DNA from: Pseudomonadales bacterium
Lineage (GTDB): Bacteria; Pseudomonadota; Gammaproteobacteria; Pseudomonadales; Azotimanducaceae
Length of the DNA: 64,000 nt
Assembly: GCA_041395945.1 (NCBI GenBank)
Contig: JAWKZN010000001.1
Span: 2,170,001-2,234,000, forward strand
Direction: 5' to 3'
Translations under genes and position numbers: made by a program
In this document: piece after piece, positions 9,527 to 20,396 of the stretch
How the letters are laid out: each line of letters begins with the position of its first letter
Numbering within the stretch: the stretch's first letter is position 1
The notes under the pieces: generated by a model
What the model saw: only the letters and a program-made list of their open reading frames with translations
Database searches by the model: none
What the model was told of the DNA's origin: nothing

Positions 9527-10051
9527 TCAGAAGGGTTTGACGATCGCGAGATAAAGAACGTACGGGATGGTCACGATCACGATGGGTGACGAGACGATCA
9601 GAAACCACCAGTGTGTGTGAATGGCAGCCTCGTATTCCGCGGCGGTCCCGGACGCCCGGATCTTCTCCTTGTTACCCCCGAAGTGCGCCAGGTGGTAGTC
9701 CATGATTTCCACGGGGATGAACACCAGCACGACCATCACCAGCTTCATGGCGAACCAGCCGGCCGCCGGTGTCCATCCGCCGACGAGCATGAGCATGAGT
9801 CCGGTGATCAAGAGCATGGGAAACGCGATGTGCTCGAGTATGGCGCCGTCGTCGAAGCGCTCCATGGCCCAGTTACGCAACCTGATCGCATCCAGATCCT
9901 CAGGGGCATTCATCCACCACCGGAAGATCGGCAGCAGGTAGAAACGGTAGGCAACCGACGTACTCATGAACCAGACGGTCACGAACAGCAGGTGCACGAA
10001 CTTGATCTGGAAATAGTAGGGTGCCAGCAGTTGCTGTGCGGATTCGACCAC
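9527..10051 (-). CDS. Multi-helix integral membrane protein with conserved histidines (CopD/DUF2269-like?)
   Basis: 174 residues with four predicted helices: FVHLLFVTVWFMSTSVAY, IAFPMLLITGLMLMLVG, FAMKLVMVVLVFIPVEIM and WWFLIVSSPIVIVTIPYVLY. Histidines sit at helix ends (IKFVHLL, ILEHIAF, YHLAHFGG, IHTHWW), a pattern seen in b-haem or copper-handling membrane proteins; the resemblance to CopD/DUF2269 is loose. I chose the GTG start at 10051 because GGAGGGGAGAGG precedes it closely on the coding strand. It is the first gene behind the 10102-10130 palindrome and heads the dehydrogenase operon. Function unknown. Confidence 0.6.
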   Translation of the reverse strand: MVESAQQLLAPYYFQIKFVHLLFVTVWFMSTSVAYRFYLLPIFRWWMNAPEDLDAIRLRNWAMERFDDGAILEHIAFPMLLITGLMLMLVGGWTPAAGWFAMKLVMVVLVFIPVEIMDYHLAHFGGNKEKIRASGTAAEYEAAIHTHWWFLIVSSPIVIVTIPYVLYLAIVKPF

Positions 10052-10101
10052 GTTGCCTCTCCCCTCCGGCGTGATGGCTGGTCATGGTACGCTCCTTTCA
10101 T

Positions 10102-10130
10102 ATTTTGCGTCAAATCATTTGACGCAAAAT
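10102..10130. promoter_or_regulatory. Perfect 29-bp palindrome, likely repressor operator
   Basis: Arms ATTTTGCGTCAAAT and ATTTGACGCAAAAT match over 14 bp around a single central C. The site is AT-rich within GC-rich DNA and lies 51 bp upstream of the GTG start of the membrane-protein/dehydrogenase operon. Near-zero spacing and lack of a following T-run argue against a terminator. The form fits a dimeric (TetR/GntR-type) regulator. No regulator gene is adjacent, so the ligand and protein are unknown. The remaining DNA from 10052 to 10402 shows nothing else recognisable. Confidence 0.7.
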
Positions 10131-10402
10131 CCCGGCTCAGCCGCAACGCCTGGTCCCGGCGCCGCGCAGGGCATCAGGACCACGACCCGACGCATGGCGG
10201 CGATCGTCCCGGTTCATAGCGGTGACGGCCACCAGGTCGCAGCAGAACTCACTTTGCGGTGTTGGATGTCCCAATCCAGCGAAATTTGTCTTAGAACAAC
10301 AATGCAGACAGTTATGCGCATCACCGGCTCCCTGCGCCTGTTCCACAAGACAGCTGGTGATTACACTGCGCGACTTCCCGTAACCTGAAGCGTGCCCGTC
10401 CA

Positions 10403-12343
10403 TTGTCCAACGCGCTCTCATATCGTCACGATATCGATGGTCTGCGCGCGATAGCGGTACTCGCAGTCATTGCCGCTCACCTTCCGGAGAAGTTTCTACC
10501 AAGCGGATTCCTGGGCGTCGATGTCTTCTTCGCGATCTCCGGTTTCGTCGTCACGGGGTCCATTCTCGGGCAGCGGCGAACGGAATTCGGGCAGCTTTAT
10601 CTCGGCTTCCTGGCCAAGCGCGTTCGGCGCCTGCTGCCGGCTCTCGCCCTGTGCGTCGCGATTACAGGGTCCGTCGTGCTGGCCGTGGACCCCTTTCCAC
10701 GCCATTCGGTGGAAACCGGGCTCGCCGCGCTGTTCGGATCAGCCAACGTGGCACTTTATTTCTTCGAGCTCGATTACTTTTCGCCTTCATCGGTGTTCAA
10801 CGCCTTCACCCATACCTGGTCACTCGGCGTCGAAGAACAGTTTTACCTGGTTTTCCCCACGTTTGCCTGGCTGTTCTTCTTCCGCACCAGCCGCAAATCC
10901 TACAAGCCCCTCGCGGTAGCGACGATCTGTGGAGGCACATTCTCGGTGTCACTGTTCGTCCTGCTGTACAGGGATTATCAGCCCCTGGCTTTCTTCATGA
11001 TGCCCACGCGAATCTGGGAACTGGGCCTCGGGGCTGTCGTTCTGCTGGCTTCACGCCGCCTGCAATCAACACGCCTCAAAGCGATTCTCAGGCGCATCTC
11101 ACCGCTGGTACTGATTGCCCTGTTCGGCTGTTTTATCGTTCCGGAGGCGTACGCCATGCCGGCAACCATAGCGGTGGTGGTTCTCACCGGATTGCTGCTC
11201 GCATCAGATCAGCAGTCGCCTGCCGGCCGGGTGCTGACGCTGCCTCCGGTGGTCTACGCAGGCAGAATCTCCTATTCCCTTTATCTGTGGCACTGGCCCA
11301 TCATCGCGCTCGCCCCCATCGTGCTGTCATCGGCGTGGCGATCTTCTGCGCTGTACGTGGTTGCCACTGTAATCGTCGCGGTGGCATCGTTTCACGCGGT
11401 GGAACGGCCACTGCGTTACCGCAAGTGGACCGGACACCGGGGCGGTGATATCGGGGCAGGCATCGCCGGCAATCTGTTCGTGGGCGCTGCGCTCATACTG
11501 ACGATGTTCTTCATGAGCACATCCGGGAACCAGGCCGAAGTCCAGCTTCACCCACCGGCATACCTGCCACTCGAACCCAGCGGCCGAGTGCACAATCTGA
11601 CCTGCGCGCTCGATGGCGGCAGCCGGAAATTTGCACAGGACACAATTGAGCTCTGCACCATGCCGCCTGAACCGGATTCCGGCATGCCTACCCTCTGGGT
11701 GATGGGAGACAGCCACTCCGGTCACCTGCAGGGCATGCTCTACGAGCTTCGCGACAGGATCGGCATCGGTGTGCACCTCGTCGAAACGCCCGGTTATCCC
11801 TTCCCGTTCGACGGTGACAATGTGTTCGCACCGCGCCAGCAGGTATTCAGCAGCATCTACCCGCTGATTCAGCCGGGAGACATCGTGATCGTCGCTCGGC
11901 TGTATCTCGCTCGCACGCCGCCCTACACTCCCGAGGACCTGGGGCCATGGCTGTCTCAGGTCTCGGCACTCGCCGATGGTCTGGCCCAGCGCGGCGTAAG
12001 CCTGGTAGTTACCGGGCCGCCACCGATTTTTCCATTCGACGACGTCCGTCAGTGCAGCCTTGAGGAGCGCACAAGCTGCAGACTGGAATTGAAAAACATC
12101 GTGCCCTCCATCCGGGAGGTCGAACGGCAGCTGGAATCTCTGGAGCAGGAGAATGCCAATGTCAGTGTTTTTTTCATCTTCGATTCGGTCTGCCCGCCAA
12201 ACAACGGATACTGTTACCCGGACGATGGTCACAGCTTCCTGTACCGGGACAAGGACCACTTCAACTCACTCGGTTCGCGGCGCCTGGCCGGGCCGTTCAC
12301 AGAGTTTCTCAGGTCTTCAGGCCTCATCCAGCCTGCCCGGTAA
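10403..12343 (+). CDS. OafA/YrhL-type membrane acyltransferase with C-terminal SGNH domain
   Basis: 646 residues. The acyltransferase-3 domain opens with YRHDIDGLRAIAVLAVIAAH (catalytic His in RHDIDGLRA plus FLGVDVFFAISGF) and spans about ten membrane helices to residue 370, including SLGVEEQFYLVFP and YSLYLWHWPII. A periplasmic SGNH-hydrolase-like domain follows, with the nucleophile block MGDSHSGHLQGM and a late DxxH (DKDHFNSLGSRRL). Such proteins O-acetylate or acylate surface polysaccharides or lipids. The start at 10403 is TTG with no strong ribosome site, and no closer in-frame ATG fits, because the conserved YRHDIDG begins at residue 7. Acceptor unknown. Confidence 0.88.
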   Translation: MSNALSYRHDIDGLRAIAVLAVIAAHLPEKFLPSGFLGVDVFFAISGFVVTGSILGQRRTEFGQLYLGFLAKRVRRLLPALALCVAITGSVVLAVDPFPRHSVETGLAALFGSANVALYFFELDYFSPSSVFNAFTHTWSLGVEEQFYLVFPTFAWLFFFRTSRKSYKPLAVATICGGTFSVSLFVLLYRDYQPLAFFMMPTRIWELGLGAVVLLASRRLQSTRLKAILRRISPLVLIALFGCFIVPEAYAMPATIAVVVLTGLLLASDQQSPAGRVLTLPPVVYAGRISYSLYLWHWPIIALAPIVLSSAWRSSALYVVATVIVAVASFHAVERPLRYRKWTGHRGGDIGAGIAGNLFVGAALILTMFFMSTSGNQAEVQLHPPAYLPLEPSGRVHNLTCALDGGSRKFAQDTIELCTMPPEPDSGMPTLWVMGDSHSGHLQGMLYELRDRIGIGVHLVETPGYPFPFDGDNVFAPRQQVFSSIYPLIQPGDIVIVARLYLARTPPYTPEDLGPWLSQVSALADGLAQRGVSLVVTGPPPIFPFDDVRQCSLEERTSCRLELKNIVPSIREVERQLESLEQENANVSVFFIFDSVCPPNNGYCYPDDGHSFLYRDKDHFNSLGSRRLAGPFTEFLRSSGLIQPAR

Positions 12344-12798
12344 AACACGGCAACAGCGCCTGCAGCGCAGGGAGGCCCAACCAAAAACCTTCACACTCGA
12401 CAGAGAAGGTTTCTCAGTGAACGCCGCCGGTCTGGCCCCCCAGCGCCAGCGTCCATGTCACCACATCACCCGGACAGCCATCTGCCGGGAACGGCTCCCT
12501 GCGAATTTCGATCGGAATGTCGGCGTTGGTCTCCAGCACCCTTCAGTCGACGGTTCGATAATCAGACGAGCTTCTGAATAGTTCCATTAAAAGGACTATC
12601 CTCATCCCGGCCGGCAGGATTACCGGACCGCGCTTCGTCGAGCCGACGCCGGTCAGCTCGCCGATCGGGTCGATCGGGTGTTTGATAAGTGCGCCGCGGA
12701 GGCACCTATCGAGCACGCCGAAACGGTCCTGGCGTGCCTGGCTGCGGTACATGCCAATCTCCGCAAGTCCATCGACCAGAATCCTGAGGAGGAAACCC
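12344..12798. other. 455-bp gap with a weak hairpin and a possible small ORF
   Basis: No convincing gene is seen. An 8-bp stem (AAACCTTC at 12385-12392, GAAGGTTT at 12405-12412) with a 12-nt loop could end the acyltransferase transcript, but lacks a clear T-run. From GTG 12678 to TAA 12809 a 43-codon frame with coding-like composition (FDKCAAEAPIEHAETVLACL) overlaps the next gene's start. Upstream it stays open only back to a TAA near 12590 and has no ATG. It may be a gene remnant or chance. Confidence 0.4.
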
Positions 12799-14103
<1,305 letters not shown>

Positions 14104-14171
14104 GGAAGCGGCATATCGAAGCCAATCGCCTTCATATGAGCAATGCCGCAGCCGAGGTGGACTCCGGAGAT

Positions 14172-14987
14172 TTATGCCTGAGTGGATATTTCTCCGTAGA
14201 ACCGTTCCAGGGCGGCATTGAAGGCATCCGGTTGCTCGATGTTCATCAGGTGACCAGCATCTTTGATCAGGCACCATCTGGAATCAGGCAGTGCGTCGTG
14301 CAGATCTTGGGACGCAGCCATCGGTGCCATGAAGTCTTCATCACCGGCCACGACTAAACAGGGCACCTTAATTCCGGAAACGGGCAACTTTCCTATTTCG
14401 CCAATCGACCGGGGTGTCGCAAGGACACTCGCTGCTGCCAGATCGGTTTTGAGCATGTCAGCAAGAATCTGATCCACCTGCGCAGGAGAATCAGCGATAA
14501 ACCTGGATCCAAACAACATCCCCGCCATTTCGTCCCGGCCCGGCAGTTCTGCTTCGATCGCCCGGGCAGCTATTTCTTCATAGCGTTTAATGACTGTCGG
14601 ATGAAGCCTGTCATAGCGAAATATGCCTGCCAGAACAAGACTTAAAACAGACCCGTCCAGCTGTCCAAGGATCTGCGCTGCGGCACCTCCCATCGACAGT
14701 CCAACCAGGTGGTAACGGTCAACGCCCAGGTGTTTCAGCAGCGCTCTCGTATCCTCGGCCTGCTGCATCATGGAGTACGCTTCAGGCATGGCGGACGAAG
14801 CGCCGAACCCCAGGTGATCAAAAGCAATCACACGGTGGTCTTTCTGAAAATGATCAATCTGCGGCTGCCAGTTCTGCCAGCAACCCGAATTGCCATGCAG
14901 AAAGACAATGGGGGTTTCCTTCTGGCCTTTGTCGTATACCTGAAAGGCTTTGTCACCAATGGGTATTCTGGATATCACGCGGCGCAT
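14172..14987 (-). CDS. Alpha/beta hydrolase
   Basis: 271 residues with the full alpha/beta-hydrolase signature: oxyanion block IVFLHGNSGCWQNW, nucleophile elbow GLSMGG (Ser about residue 106), acid region CLVVAGDEDFMAP, and catalytic His in IKDAGHLMNIEQPDAF. It resembles esterase/3-oxoadipate enol-lactonase-type enzymes, but the substrate cannot be deduced. No signal peptide is present, so it is cytoplasmic. It is monocistronic: the preceding gene is convergent and the next upstream minus-strand gene starts 950 bp away. Confidence 0.85.
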   Translation of the reverse strand: MRRVISRIPIGDKAFQVYDKGQKETPIVFLHGNSGCWQNWQPQIDHFQKDHRVIAFDHLGFGASSAMPEAYSMMQQAEDTRALLKHLGVDRYHLVGLSMGGAAAQILGQLDGSVLSLVLAGIFRYDRLHPTVIKRYEEIAARAIEAELPGRDEMAGMLFGSRFIADSPAQVDQILADMLKTDLAAASVLATPRSIGEIGKLPVSGIKVPCLVVAGDEDFMAPMAASQDLHDALPDSRWCLIKDAGHLMNIEQPDAFNAALERFYGEISTQA

Positions 14988-15077
14988 CGTTTCGCTCCGG
15001 CCGGGAGAACCTGAGGCGGGAGCGTAGCACCCGCCGGGTTGACTGGCATTTCCATGCTCTTCCCGAAACGGACGCGC

Positions 15078-15938
15078 TTAGAAAGATCCGGCTTCAGACT
15101 CGCTGTGTTCAGCGCTTTCCCGTTCATCCCGCCACTGAAAGACGTTGAGTTCGATGAACACAAAGGCGACCAGCCATAGAAAGGCGTCCCAGAAGTCGAG
15201 GAATACACCGACCAGACCCCAGTAGAGCGCGGCGCCCAGCAGTGTCGGATAGAGAACGTACTTAGACCAGCGGCTGAAAGACCGCCAGTAGCCGATGAGG
15301 CGATGCTCGAACTGCAGACGCACATCCAGTTCCAGCAGTGCGACCACCAGTATCCAGGTACCGGAGTTGATCACATCGGTCCAGGCCAGCCGAACGGTGG
15401 CTCTCCATGTATCCGGCTCGGCAACCACCAGTCCGGAGGCGGCCACGCGCAGATCGCCGCTCGCCACCAGCTCTGCACAGTTTCCTGTGGTCAGCGTCTC
15501 GAACTCATCCAGATCCAGGAGTACGGCCATCCCATCCGGAATCCCGGCACACAGATCCGGCAATGCCTCAAGATCATATGCCGACAATCCGATGGCCTTG
15601 CTGAGATAGCCGTAAAACGCATAGACGACGAAGAAATAGCAGAGCCCGCGCATCAGCCGCAGGGTATGAAACACAGGCGGTGTCAGTCTGTCGTCGGGTA
15701 TCTGATAGGTCTCGAGTTCGAACATCGCCAGCAGCAGTACCCAGGCCAGCGTGTCGATGCTTGCCGCGAAAGTGACGATGACTTCCGCAAGCGGCACTTC
15801 ACCGGAAAACAGATATTCACTGGCTTCCCATTCATCGAGAAAGAACAGCAGGGTGTTGAATGCCAGCAGCGCATAAACGGTGAACTTCAGGCGCTCGTGC
15901 CACGCGGTCCATGGATGAACTTCGACGCTGGCGGACAT
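15078..15938 (-). CDS. Integral membrane protein of unknown function
   Basis: About 286 residues from ATG 15938 (MSASVEVHPWTAWHERLKF). Longer in-frame starts run up to 16106 but would overlap the divergent sulfotransferase gene and begin with non-membrane, non-conserved residues. About six membrane helices are predicted: FTVYALLAFNTLLFFL, TFAASIDTLAWVLLLAMF, GLCYFFVVYAFYGYL, VINSGTWILVVALLEL, YPTLLGAALYWGLVGVF and FLWLVAFVFIELNVF. A soluble loop of about 60 residues between helices 3 and 4 contains two Cys (LPDLCAG, TGNCAEL) that could form a disulfide. The tail is acidic. I do not recognise the family. Confidence 0.65.
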   Translation of the reverse strand: MSASVEVHPWTAWHERLKFTVYALLAFNTLLFFLDEWEASEYLFSGEVPLAEVIVTFAASIDTLAWVLLLAMFELETYQIPDDRLTPPVFHTLRLMRGLCYFFVVYAFYGYLSKAIGLSAYDLEALPDLCAGIPDGMAVLLDLDEFETLTTGNCAELVASGDLRVAASGLVVAEPDTWRATVRLAWTDVINSGTWILVVALLELDVRLQFEHRLIGYWRSFSRWSKYVLYPTLLGAALYWGLVGVFLDFWDAFLWLVAFVFIELNVFQWRDERESAEHSESEAGSF

Positions 15939-16075
15939 CAGTGCGGCCGCATGCCGGTACTCGGTGAACTCAAGGTATTGCCTGTCGCTCGTCTGGGCCC
16001 TGGTGGAAGGATAATGCCATGATGATTGGGGTTTGCTAGTGTAGCCCGCCTCATCAGCCCGACAGCCTGCATCAA

Positions 16076-17668
16076 GTGCCTGATCCCTCCGCCCAGTTGC
16101 AATCAACCCTGCAGGCCCGCCTCCGCGAAGGCTATGAACATCTGATGGCGGGTCGCATCATCGAAGCGTCGGAGTGCTGCAAACAGGTACTGGCCCTGAA
16201 GCCCGACCTGGTGCCCGGACATTTCCTGGTGGGGCTCGTCGCGCTGGAGGCAAAGGACCGCAAGACGGCTTTCCAGGCCTTCGGCTCGGTAACGAAACTC
16301 GACCCCGGGCACAGCGCAGCCTGGGCTCAGCTCGCCCGTCTGTTCATGGGTGAAGGTCAGGTCAATCGAGCAGACGCAGCTCTGCAGGCGGCAACCGCGC
16401 GGCCGGTGCGGGATCCGCTGGTACAGGACCTGCTCGGCACCGTGTATTCACTGCTGGGCGAATACGATCAGGCGCGACGCTGGTACGAATCCGCAGTCGC
16501 GGCTCGGCCCGGCCATCCGCCGTTCCTCATCAATCTGGCCAACAACTTCATCTATCACGGCGACACGACTGCCGCGATCCGCATCCTGCAGGAGATTCTG
16601 ACCATCCAGCCGGACAATCCCCAGGCCCACTGGTCGCTGGCGGGTGCACGTAGAGCCAGGGACGAAAAACATCTCGAGGAGATGGCCACCCTGCTCTCGC
16701 GCAAGGACATCCACCCGCGATCTGCCGCTTTTCTTCACTACGCCTCGGGAAAAGAGCGGGAAGACCTGCAGCAGTGGGATCCGGCCTTCCAGGCATTTGC
16801 AGCCGGCGCCGCAGCCCGCCGTCAGACCGTCGAGTACGACGAGGCGACTGAAGTCGAGATGTTCGAGTATCTGGAGGCCACCTTCACAACCGAGTGGCTC
16901 AACCAGGCGCCAGCGGGACATCCGGATGCTTCCCCGATCTTCATTCTGGGCCAGCCCCGCACCGGCACCACTCTGATAGAAAGGATCATTTCCAGTCACA
17001 GCGAGGTGCACGCTGCCGGTGAACTGCAGCAGTTCAGCCTTGCCATCCGCAGACTCAGCGACCATCGCGATCCCCGGCGCTTCACCGCCGGGCTCTTCGA
17101 GGCGGCATCCGGAATTCCGCCACGACGCCTGGGCCAGACCTACCTCGACACCACACGGAAAGTACGGGGTACGACTTCGAGATTCGTGGACAAGCTGCCC
17201 CAGAACTATCTGTGTCTGCCGCTGATCCTCAAGGCATTGCCCCAGGCCCGCATCCTGCATCTGACCCGGGACCCCATGGATGCCTGTTTTGCAGGTTTCA
17301 AACAGCTCTTTGCCGACGCCTATCTGCACTCTTACGATCAGGAGGAGATGGCCCGGCACCATGTCCGCTACCACCGCCTGATGGCAACCTGGCGTGAACG
17401 ATTCGGTGACCGATTTCTCGATGTGTCCTACGAAGACACGGTGGCGGACCTGGAACCCAACGCCAGGCGCATCATCGATTTCCTCGGGCTCCCCTGGGAG
17501 GCGGCCTGTCTGAATTTTCACGAGCAGGCCACCGCCGTATCCACTGCCAGTGCGGTCCAGGTGCGGGAACCGGCACATACCCGTTCGGTCGGCCGCTGGC
17601 GGCGCTATGAGACGCACCTGGCACCGATGCGGGCGATACTCGACGCGGCGGGAATTGGCCCGGGCTGA
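16076..17668 (+). CDS. TPR-repeat sulfotransferase
   Basis: 530 residues, starting with GTG. Residues 15-230 are tetratricopeptide repeats (EGYEHLMAGRIIEASECCKQVLALKPD, then several similar units). Residues from about 285 form a sulfotransferase domain: the PAPS 5'-phosphosulfate loop IFILGQPRTGTTLIERI and the 3'-phosphate region ILHLTRDPMDACFAGFKQLF. Such TPR-sulfotransferases move sulfate from PAPS to a protein, peptide or small molecule held by the TPR part. It is divergent from the membrane protein at 15078-15938 and 86 bp upstream of the TonB-dependent receptor. Substrate unknown. Confidence 0.88.
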   Translation: MPDPSAQLQSTLQARLREGYEHLMAGRIIEASECCKQVLALKPDLVPGHFLVGLVALEAKDRKTAFQAFGSVTKLDPGHSAAWAQLARLFMGEGQVNRADAALQAATARPVRDPLVQDLLGTVYSLLGEYDQARRWYESAVAARPGHPPFLINLANNFIYHGDTTAAIRILQEILTIQPDNPQAHWSLAGARRARDEKHLEEMATLLSRKDIHPRSAAFLHYASGKEREDLQQWDPAFQAFAAGAAARRQTVEYDEATEVEMFEYLEATFTTEWLNQAPAGHPDASPIFILGQPRTGTTLIERIISSHSEVHAAGELQQFSLAIRRLSDHRDPRRFTAGLFEAASGIPPRRLGQTYLDTTRKVRGTTSRFVDKLPQNYLCLPLILKALPQARILHLTRDPMDACFAGFKQLFADAYLHSYDQEEMARHHVRYHRLMATWRERFGDRFLDVSYEDTVADLEPNARRIIDFLGLPWEAACLNFHEQATAVSTASAVQVREPAHTRSVGRWRRYETHLAPMRAILDAAGIGPG

Positions 17669-17753
17669 GGCCGGCGAAGACAGCTGGAATGAAGAGTGGA
17701 TGCGCGACACATTCACTGGTTAGAATCCCGGCACACTTCACAGGAGCAGCTTC

Positions 17754-20111
17754 ATGGGGCGGCCACTCAAATCCCGAGCCCGGAATCCCTTTCTACTGTC
17801 ACCGCTGACACGTGCGGTCGTTGCCTCGATGATGGCAGGTGGCGCCACGGCGCCGGTGTTCGGGCAGGATGTGATCGAGGAGGTAGTGGTCACCGCGACC
17901 AAACGCTCCGAGTCTGTGAAGGATGTGCCACTCGCCATCACCGTGCTGACCGGTGATTTCACCCAGAAGCGCAATCTCGACGATGTGAAAGACCTGGTGT
18001 CCTACTCGCCCGGCGTGTCAGGCAACAGCAAGGACAGCTTCATCGATGCGATCAGCATCCGCGGCATCCGCACCCAGGACTTCGGTGTCGGTGGCGACCC
18101 TTCCGCAGCCTTCTTCAAGAACGAGCTTTACGAAGGCCGCAATGGCTCCGCAGTCACCAGTCTCTACGACATGGAGCGCTCCGAAGTACTGCGCGGTCCC
18201 CAGGGCTTTCTGTTCGGCCGCAATTCCATCGGCGGCGCCTTCAGCCTGCACACGCGTCGTGCCCGGGTCGGAGAGACCGGCGGTTACGTCAACCTGGACC
18301 TGGGTGAGAACAGCCGGGGCGTGGGCCAGGGCGCGCTCAACATTCCGATCACCGATCAGCTTGCCACCCGACTCGCCGGTTACTTCTCTACCGAAGACGG
18401 CTACGTGAAAAACGCCTCCGGCGGCAAGGACCTCATCGAACACGAGAAACTGGCGCTGCGCTGGTCCACCGCATTTCACACGGAGCGCCTGAGCATTGAT
18501 ACCACGGTCGAATACGAGGACCGTGAGCAGTCCGGCTCCGTATATCGGGCTATCGATGAAGGCGACACCTGGGACACCCTGGAAGCCGCGCTCGGGCCCA
18601 TCTCTCTGAGCGGCGGCAGCTACGACGCCGACTCCGACCTCACCTGGGGAGAGGCCGACGACGCCGAAATCACCAATCTGGAAGCACGCATCGAATACGA
18701 CTTCGATTTCGCAACCTTCACCTCGATCACCGGCTACAAGGATCACGACTACTACTACAGCGAGGATTACGACGGCACACCGCTGTCACTGAGCAACTAC
18801 CAGCAGGATCAGGAAGGTGACTACTTCCAGCAGGAGCTGCGCCTCACTTCGGACACCGACAGCGCACTGAGCTGGTATGGCGGTGTGTCCTACTACCGGG
18901 AAAAGATCGACACCATGTTCGCCTTCCGCGGCAGCGAGGACGCTTTCTGTCAGTACTACGGCTATGCCTACAACGGCATGACGTTCACCGGCTGCCAGGA
19001 TCTCTACGCTTACTATGGCTCACCCTTTACCTCTGCCGCAGACGGCCATCTCTCCGAGACCAGTCGCATCAAAGGCACCTATACGGGCTGGAGCACCTAT
19101 GTCGATCTGAACTACGCCTTCACCGACCAGTTCGATGTCGGTGTCGGCGTGCGTTACACCGACGACAAAAAAGACTTCAGCCTCAACGTGCCCACACCCG
19201 AAAGCGACCTGGGGCCCTACTGGGCCTATGGGTTCAGCACCGCCGGCTACGTCAGCGACACCAAAAGCTGGGACGATGTGCAGACCCGGGTGGTGGCGAG
19301 GTTCCGCCCCACAGACAATGCCACCTTCTGGGGCAGCTACACAGAAGGATTCAAGTCCGGCGGCTTCGGCAGTTTCGCGCTCGAAGACGCAGACGGTGTG
19401 GGAGTCGGCGGCGGTTTCACGGATGCCAGTCAGGCAGACGGGTTCCGGCCTAACGCCTTCGACCCGGAGACAGCGGATGCCTGGGAGGTCGGCTACAACG
19501 GTTCCCTGCTGGATCGCGCAGCCTCGGTCAGTCTGACTGCTTTCTACTACCAGTACGAAGATCTGCAGGTCGTGGTGTTTGATGGCGGCGCGTCCACTGT
19601 GAAGAATGTCGGCAAGGTCGACAGCTGGGGTGTGGAAGGCAGTATCTCCGCCGCCCTGGGCCCCTACTTCGACATCTACCTCGCGCTGTCTTACCTCGAC
19701 TCTGAAGCGAAAGGGCTGGAAGACATCTGCGGGCTTTCGGATCCGCTGGGCTGTGAGAACAGCTCCCTGTTCTGGGCGCCGGAATGGACCGGGGCCCTGA
19801 CCCTCGACGGCAGCTATCCGATCAGCCGCGGCGGAGCCATTACCGGCGCCTTTGAAATTTTCTGGGAATCGGAGCGTGGCGGTGGCTGGGAAGATCTCAG
19901 CGAAACCAGGATCGATTCCTTCGCCGAGGCGACAGTCCGAGTCGGCTACGAGGCACCTCAGAACTGGCGTATCGAAGCCTATGTGGAAAATCTTTTCGAC
20001 GAAAACACCTGGGATGGTCTGAACAACAACGGCGGTGTGGTCCCGTCACATTTCTTCGGACCCTTGCGACCGCGCTTCTTCGGCGTACGCTTCAACTGGG
20101 AGTGGGACTGA
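17754..20111 (+). CDS. TonB-dependent outer-membrane receptor
   Basis: 785 residues. The ATG is preceded by AGGAGCAGCTTC. An N-terminal export sequence leads to the mature start with a TonB-box/plug opening VIEEVVVTATKRSESVKDVP, then the plug domain (ISIRGIRTQDFGVG, VLRGPQGFLFGRNSIGGAF). A 22-strand beta-barrel follows, with aromatic-rich strands, and ends in the typical C-terminal ...FFGVRFNWEWD. Extended loops rich in Tyr/Asp (about residues 390-430) hold Cys pairs. This is the large receptor type used for complex organic ligands, not a plain siderophore receptor. A BlaI/M56/TonB set follows 285 bp later on the same strand and may control or power it. Confidence 0.92.
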   Translation: MGRPLKSRARNPFLLSPLTRAVVASMMAGGATAPVFGQDVIEEVVVTATKRSESVKDVPLAITVLTGDFTQKRNLDDVKDLVSYSPGVSGNSKDSFIDAISIRGIRTQDFGVGGDPSAAFFKNELYEGRNGSAVTSLYDMERSEVLRGPQGFLFGRNSIGGAFSLHTRRARVGETGGYVNLDLGENSRGVGQGALNIPITDQLATRLAGYFSTEDGYVKNASGGKDLIEHEKLALRWSTAFHTERLSIDTTVEYEDREQSGSVYRAIDEGDTWDTLEAALGPISLSGGSYDADSDLTWGEADDAEITNLEARIEYDFDFATFTSITGYKDHDYYYSEDYDGTPLSLSNYQQDQEGDYFQQELRLTSDTDSALSWYGGVSYYREKIDTMFAFRGSEDAFCQYYGYAYNGMTFTGCQDLYAYYGSPFTSAADGHLSETSRIKGTYTGWSTYVDLNYAFTDQFDVGVGVRYTDDKKDFSLNVPTPESDLGPYWAYGFSTAGYVSDTKSWDDVQTRVVARFRPTDNATFWGSYTEGFKSGGFGSFALEDADGVGVGGGFTDASQADGFRPNAFDPETADAWEVGYNGSLLDRAASVSLTAFYYQYEDLQVVVFDGGASTVKNVGKVDSWGVEGSISAALGPYFDIYLALSYLDSEAKGLEDICGLSDPLGCENSSLFWAPEWTGALTLDGSYPISRGGAITGAFEIFWESERGGGWEDLSETRIDSFAEATVRVGYEAPQNWRIEAYVENLFDENTWDGLNNNGGVVPSHFFGPLRPRFFGVRFNWEWD

Positions 20112-20323
20112 CGATCCAGCGCCGGCTCCACCGCGGCAGCTGAATCTGCCGCGGCAGCTACGCCCTCAACCGGACCGACGAACCCCACAGGCCTGGCTTC
20201 CCCGCCGTGACACGCCTCTCGCGCCTGCTGGCCGGCAGGGTTTCCGGTTCTCACCCGGATCATTCATAGAACCAAACAGTCTCACCCCACTCAGACTGCC
20301 GCTTGCTTTTGTAGCGTAGCGTC

Positions 20324-20358
20324 TGCTACTTTTTTAGCACGATGCTACAAAAGTAGCA
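20324..20358. promoter_or_regulatory. Twin BlaI/MecI-type operators
   Basis: Two adjacent dyads lie 39-73 bp before the repressor start. TGCTACTTTTTTAGCA (20324-20339) has 5-bp arms, and TGCTACAAAAGTAGCA (20343-20358) is a perfect 6-4-6 palindrome. Their centres are 19 bp apart, about two helical turns, so two dimers could bind on one face. A related half-site (GTAGC at 20311) occurs just upstream. The repeated TAC/GTA cores resemble BlaI/MecI/CopY operators, suggesting autoregulation of the downstream repressor-peptidase-TonB operon. Confidence 0.75.
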
Positions 20359-20396
20359 CACCGTCCGGAACAGGCGCTGGTAAACGAAAAAGGGCT

